Assembly: GCA_903921135.1 (NCBI GenBank)
Contig: CAIXOY010000557.1
Span: 1-28,859 of the forward strand
Reading direction: 5' to 3'
From: an uncultured Gammaproteobacteria bacterium
GTDB taxonomy: Bacteria > Pseudomonadota > Gammaproteobacteria > Pseudomonadales > UBA5518
DNA: 28,859 bases
How positions within the stretch are numbered: the stretch's first letter is position 1; each line of letters starts with the position of its first letter. The position numbers were made by a program, and so were the translations under genes. Shown here piece by piece: positions 27,269 through 28,859 of the stretch. Below the pieces are notes generated by a model. The model saw nothing but the letters and a program-made list of their open reading frames with translations. It made no database searches and had not been told where the DNA came from.

Positions 27269-27691
27269 TCAGCCCTCCGAGAGATCACTGGCGCGGGAGC
27301 GCGCCTTGCGCATCGACGGTGCCCACTTGAGCGCGCCGACTCGCCACAAGTACACCAGTCCCGCGAACAGGATCAGGATGAAAATGGTGGCCTCGATGAA
27401 GCCCGCCCAACCGCTCTCGCGTACCGAGACTGCCCAGGCGTAGAGATAGAGGGCCTCGACGTCGAATATCACGAAGAACATGGCGACGAGATAGAACTTG
27501 GCGGGAAGACGGAGTTGCGCCGTGCCTGCGCCAACCACCCCCGACTCGAAGGCTTCATTTTTGGCGCGTCCACGCGTCCTGCCACCCACAAAAGCGGAGA
27601 CAAGGATCATCGCGCCACACACGACCAGGATCACGAGCACGAAAATCGCCGTGGCCCAGTGCTGTGAAAGGGCCTCGATGCTTGCGCTCAT
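27269..27691 (-). CDS. nuoA: NADH-quinone oxidoreductase subunit A
   Basis: NuoA is a three-helix membrane subunit of complex I near the quinone site. It has 140 residues. The loop NEAFESGVVGAGTAQLRLPA and helix KFYLVAMFFVIFDVEALYLY (about 65-84) with its conserved Asp-Val-Glu are nearly as in E. coli. The start ATG at 27691 is supported by AGGGGAG; a longer frame reaching 27967 would add an Arg-rich, non-family extension. It is the first gene of the operon, with the probable promoter about 70 bases upstream. Confidence 0.97.
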   Translation of the reverse strand: MSASIEALSQHWATAIFVLVILVVCGAMILVSAFVGGRTRGRAKNEAFESGVVGAGTAQLRLPAKFYLVAMFFVIFDVEALYLYAWAVSVRESGWAGFIEATIFILILFAGLVYLWRVGALKWAPSMRKARSRASDLSEG

Positions 27692-27761
27692 TGGCTCTCC
27701 CCTGCGAATTCTTCTTACTTCTGACCCGGTGCGGTGCCCGAGGGTCCGCGAGTCGGCGCGA

Positions 27762-27767
27762 AGTATA
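27762..27767 (-). promoter_or_regulatory. Candidate -10 box of the nuo operon
   Basis: On the minus strand TATACT lies about 70 bases before the nuoA ATG. A matching -35 is weak (GGACGA region about 17-19 bases upstream). No other good -10 is seen between 27692 and this point, so it is the best candidate for the operon promoter. Confidence 0.45.
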
Positions 27768-27864
27768 GTGCAAGGAGGGCGCTCGTCGTCCACACCATTT
27801 TCCATTCGCGTCGCGCGCCCCGGGGTGCGCGTTTCCCGACGGCGCCAGCGAGCGGCGGGACCGT

Positions 27865-27902
27865 CCCGTGGAACGGGTTCCATGCGACCCGAATGTTTTT
27901 TT
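27865..27902 (+). terminator. Hairpin plus T-run, with an overlapping alternative hairpin
   Basis: CGGGT (27874-27878) can pair with ACCCG (27887-27891), followed after four bases by seven T (27896-27902), a short intrinsic-terminator shape. CCCGT (27865-27869) can instead pair with ACGGG (27873-27877). The two hairpins share bases and exclude each other. No plus-strand gene lies upstream within the gap. The rest of the 28106-proximal gap (27903-28105) is A/T-richer and probably holds the promoter of the next gene. Confidence 0.4.
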
Positions 27903-28105
27903 ATCGGATGCTTGAATCCGTCTTGCCACTCCGAATTCGAGAAGCTACAGTACGGCCGCACTGACATTGGCGGTGTTCGTTACGGGGGTAACACCCGAGC
28001 GCGCCATAACATAATTTGTGCAAGGTTGTTTTGATGTTGCTCGGTCTTCTCAATTTTTCAGGTTCCCAAGCTTCGGTCCGTCCAGATCAGGAGGCGCTAT
28101 CCGTC

Positions 28106-28859
28106 ATGAGTCTTTCCATCACCAGGATCACGAGGACGCTGGCGTCCGTCGTGGTGGCAGGCGTGGTGGCAGTTGCCGCACAGCAGGCATCTGCCCAGTC
28201 GCTCGACAAGGCCATCGCCACCCAGGGCGAAGCCGACAAAGCGGCTGCGTCCTCGCAGAAGCGCATCAACGAGATCCGTGACCGCCTGCAGGATGCGGCC
28301 AGCCGCTACGCAACGGCGATCGCGGACGCCGAGAGTCTCGAGAAGTACAACAGTCAACTCGAGAAGCAGGTCAAGGCGCAGCAAGACGAGGTTTCCTCGA
28401 TCGAGGCCCAGCTCCTCGAGATCGAGACGACCAGCCGCGAAGTGCAGCCGCTCATGCAGCGGATGGTCGACACCCTGGAGAAGTTCGTGTCCCTTGACAC
28501 GCCGTTCCTGTTGGCTGAGCGCACCAGCCGCGTGAAGACCTTGCAGGACATCATGCCCCGCGCGGACGTGACGATCTCGGAGAAGTATCGCCGCATCATC
28601 GAGGCTTACCAGATCGAGCTCGAGTATGGTCGCACCCTTGAGGCCTACGACGGCCTTCTGGGGGCAGGCCCGGATGCTCGTACCGTGTCTTTCGTACGGC
28701 TTGGTCGGGTGGCGCTGCTTTACCAGACGATAGACGGCGCCGAGACGGGCTACTGGGATTCCGAGAAAAAAGACTGGGTGGTAGATAACAGCTATGCAGC
28801 TGCTGTCGCTGAGGCCCGTCGTGTTGCTGAAAAGGATGGTCCGCCCAACTTGCTGACCG
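28106..28859 (+). CDS. DUF3450 family periplasmic coiled-coil protein, partial (C-terminus outside window)
   Basis: The first 251 codons are present. Residues 1-30 are a signal peptide (core LASVVVAGVVAVAA, cleavage near ASAQS). About 32-105 is a heptad-like, Glu/Gln/Lys-rich coiled coil (KRINEIRDRLQD, YNSQLEKQVKAQQDEVSSIE). The DUF3450 core follows, with VQPLMQRMVDTLEKFVSLD, then PFLLAERTSRVKTLQDIMPR, and GRVALLYQTIDGAETGYWD. In other gammaproteobacteria this family usually heads an operon with ExbB/TolQ-like, ExbD and TonB proteins for energised outer-membrane uptake; those genes would lie past the edge. AGGAGG (28089-28094) is 11 bases before the ATG. It is divergent from the nuo operon across a 414-base gap. 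Confidence 0.9.
   Translation, partial: MSLSITRITRTLASVVVAGVVAVAAQQASAQSLDKAIATQGEADKAAASSQKRINEIRDRLQDAASRYATAIADAESLEKYNSQLEKQVKAQQDEVSSIEAQLLEIETTSREVQPLMQRMVDTLEKFVSLDTPFLLAERTSRVKTLQDIMPRADVTISEKYRRIIEAYQIELEYGRTLEAYDGLLGAGPDARTVSFVRLGRVALLYQTIDGAETGYWDSEKKDWVVDNSYAAAVAEARRVAEKDGPPNLLT

Noticed and set aside
27692..27967. N-terminal extension of nuoA up to 27967
   Set aside because: Arg/Pro-rich and not family-like; a clear Shine-Dalgarno site precedes the ATG at 27691.

Overview
The window is GC-rich proteobacterial DNA, most likely from a gammaproteobacterium. The main reasons are a complete 13-gene respiratory complex I operon in the order nuoA-B-CD-E-F-G-H-I-J-K-L-M-N with fused nuoC-nuoD, as in Enterobacterales and Pseudomonas; close E. 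coli-type EttA, DedA and Alx/TerC proteins; a DUF3450 gene; and REP-like palindromes of the GTGGGAGCGGGC type seen in pseudomonads and relatives. No genus can be named from the sequence alone.

Layout, left to right. Positions 1-1305 (-) hold the first 435 codons of ettA, cut by the window edge. At 1435-2522 lie two divergent genes for exported proteins of unknown function. A class III adenylate cyclase with a TolB/FlgO-like domain and TPR repeats follows (2859-4607), then a MAPEG-family membrane protein (4658-5125). From about 5160 to 9079 lies an accessory block: a short relic of a second glyA 5' end, an aldo/keto reductase, a phytanoyl-CoA dioxygenase-like 2-oxoglutarate oxygenase, a GPH-family sugar/cation symporter, the left end of an IS3-family element, and the head of a broken Tat-type lipoprotein gene on the other strand. 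The functional glyA (9257-10519) and dedA (10582-11232) follow. Then come a TerC/Alx-type membrane protein (-) and a two-CBS-domain protein (+), in divergent orientation.

The nuo operon fills 13070-27691 on the minus strand. It is very tightly packed (ATGA overlaps or gaps under 20 bases) and encodes all peripheral-arm, iron-sulfur and antiporter-like subunits. Between the CBS gene and nuoN sits a cluster of REP-like palindromes, including a 39-bp tandem array and an inverted pair. Divergently from nuoA starts a DUF3450 gene (28106 to the edge), which in known genomes usually heads an ExbB/ExbD/TonB operon.

How it fits together: most of the window is housekeeping (translation control, serine/glycine one-carbon metabolism, NADH-driven proton pumping, membrane homeostasis). 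The interesting part is the 4-kb block bracketed by a glyA relic on the left and IS3/Tat-gene scars on the right. It looks like an acquired oxidoreductase/oxygenase/transporter cassette whose first gene overlaps, in an ATGA arrangement, a small chimeric reading frame made from the glyA relic. I found no clearly new multi-gene defence or mobile system.
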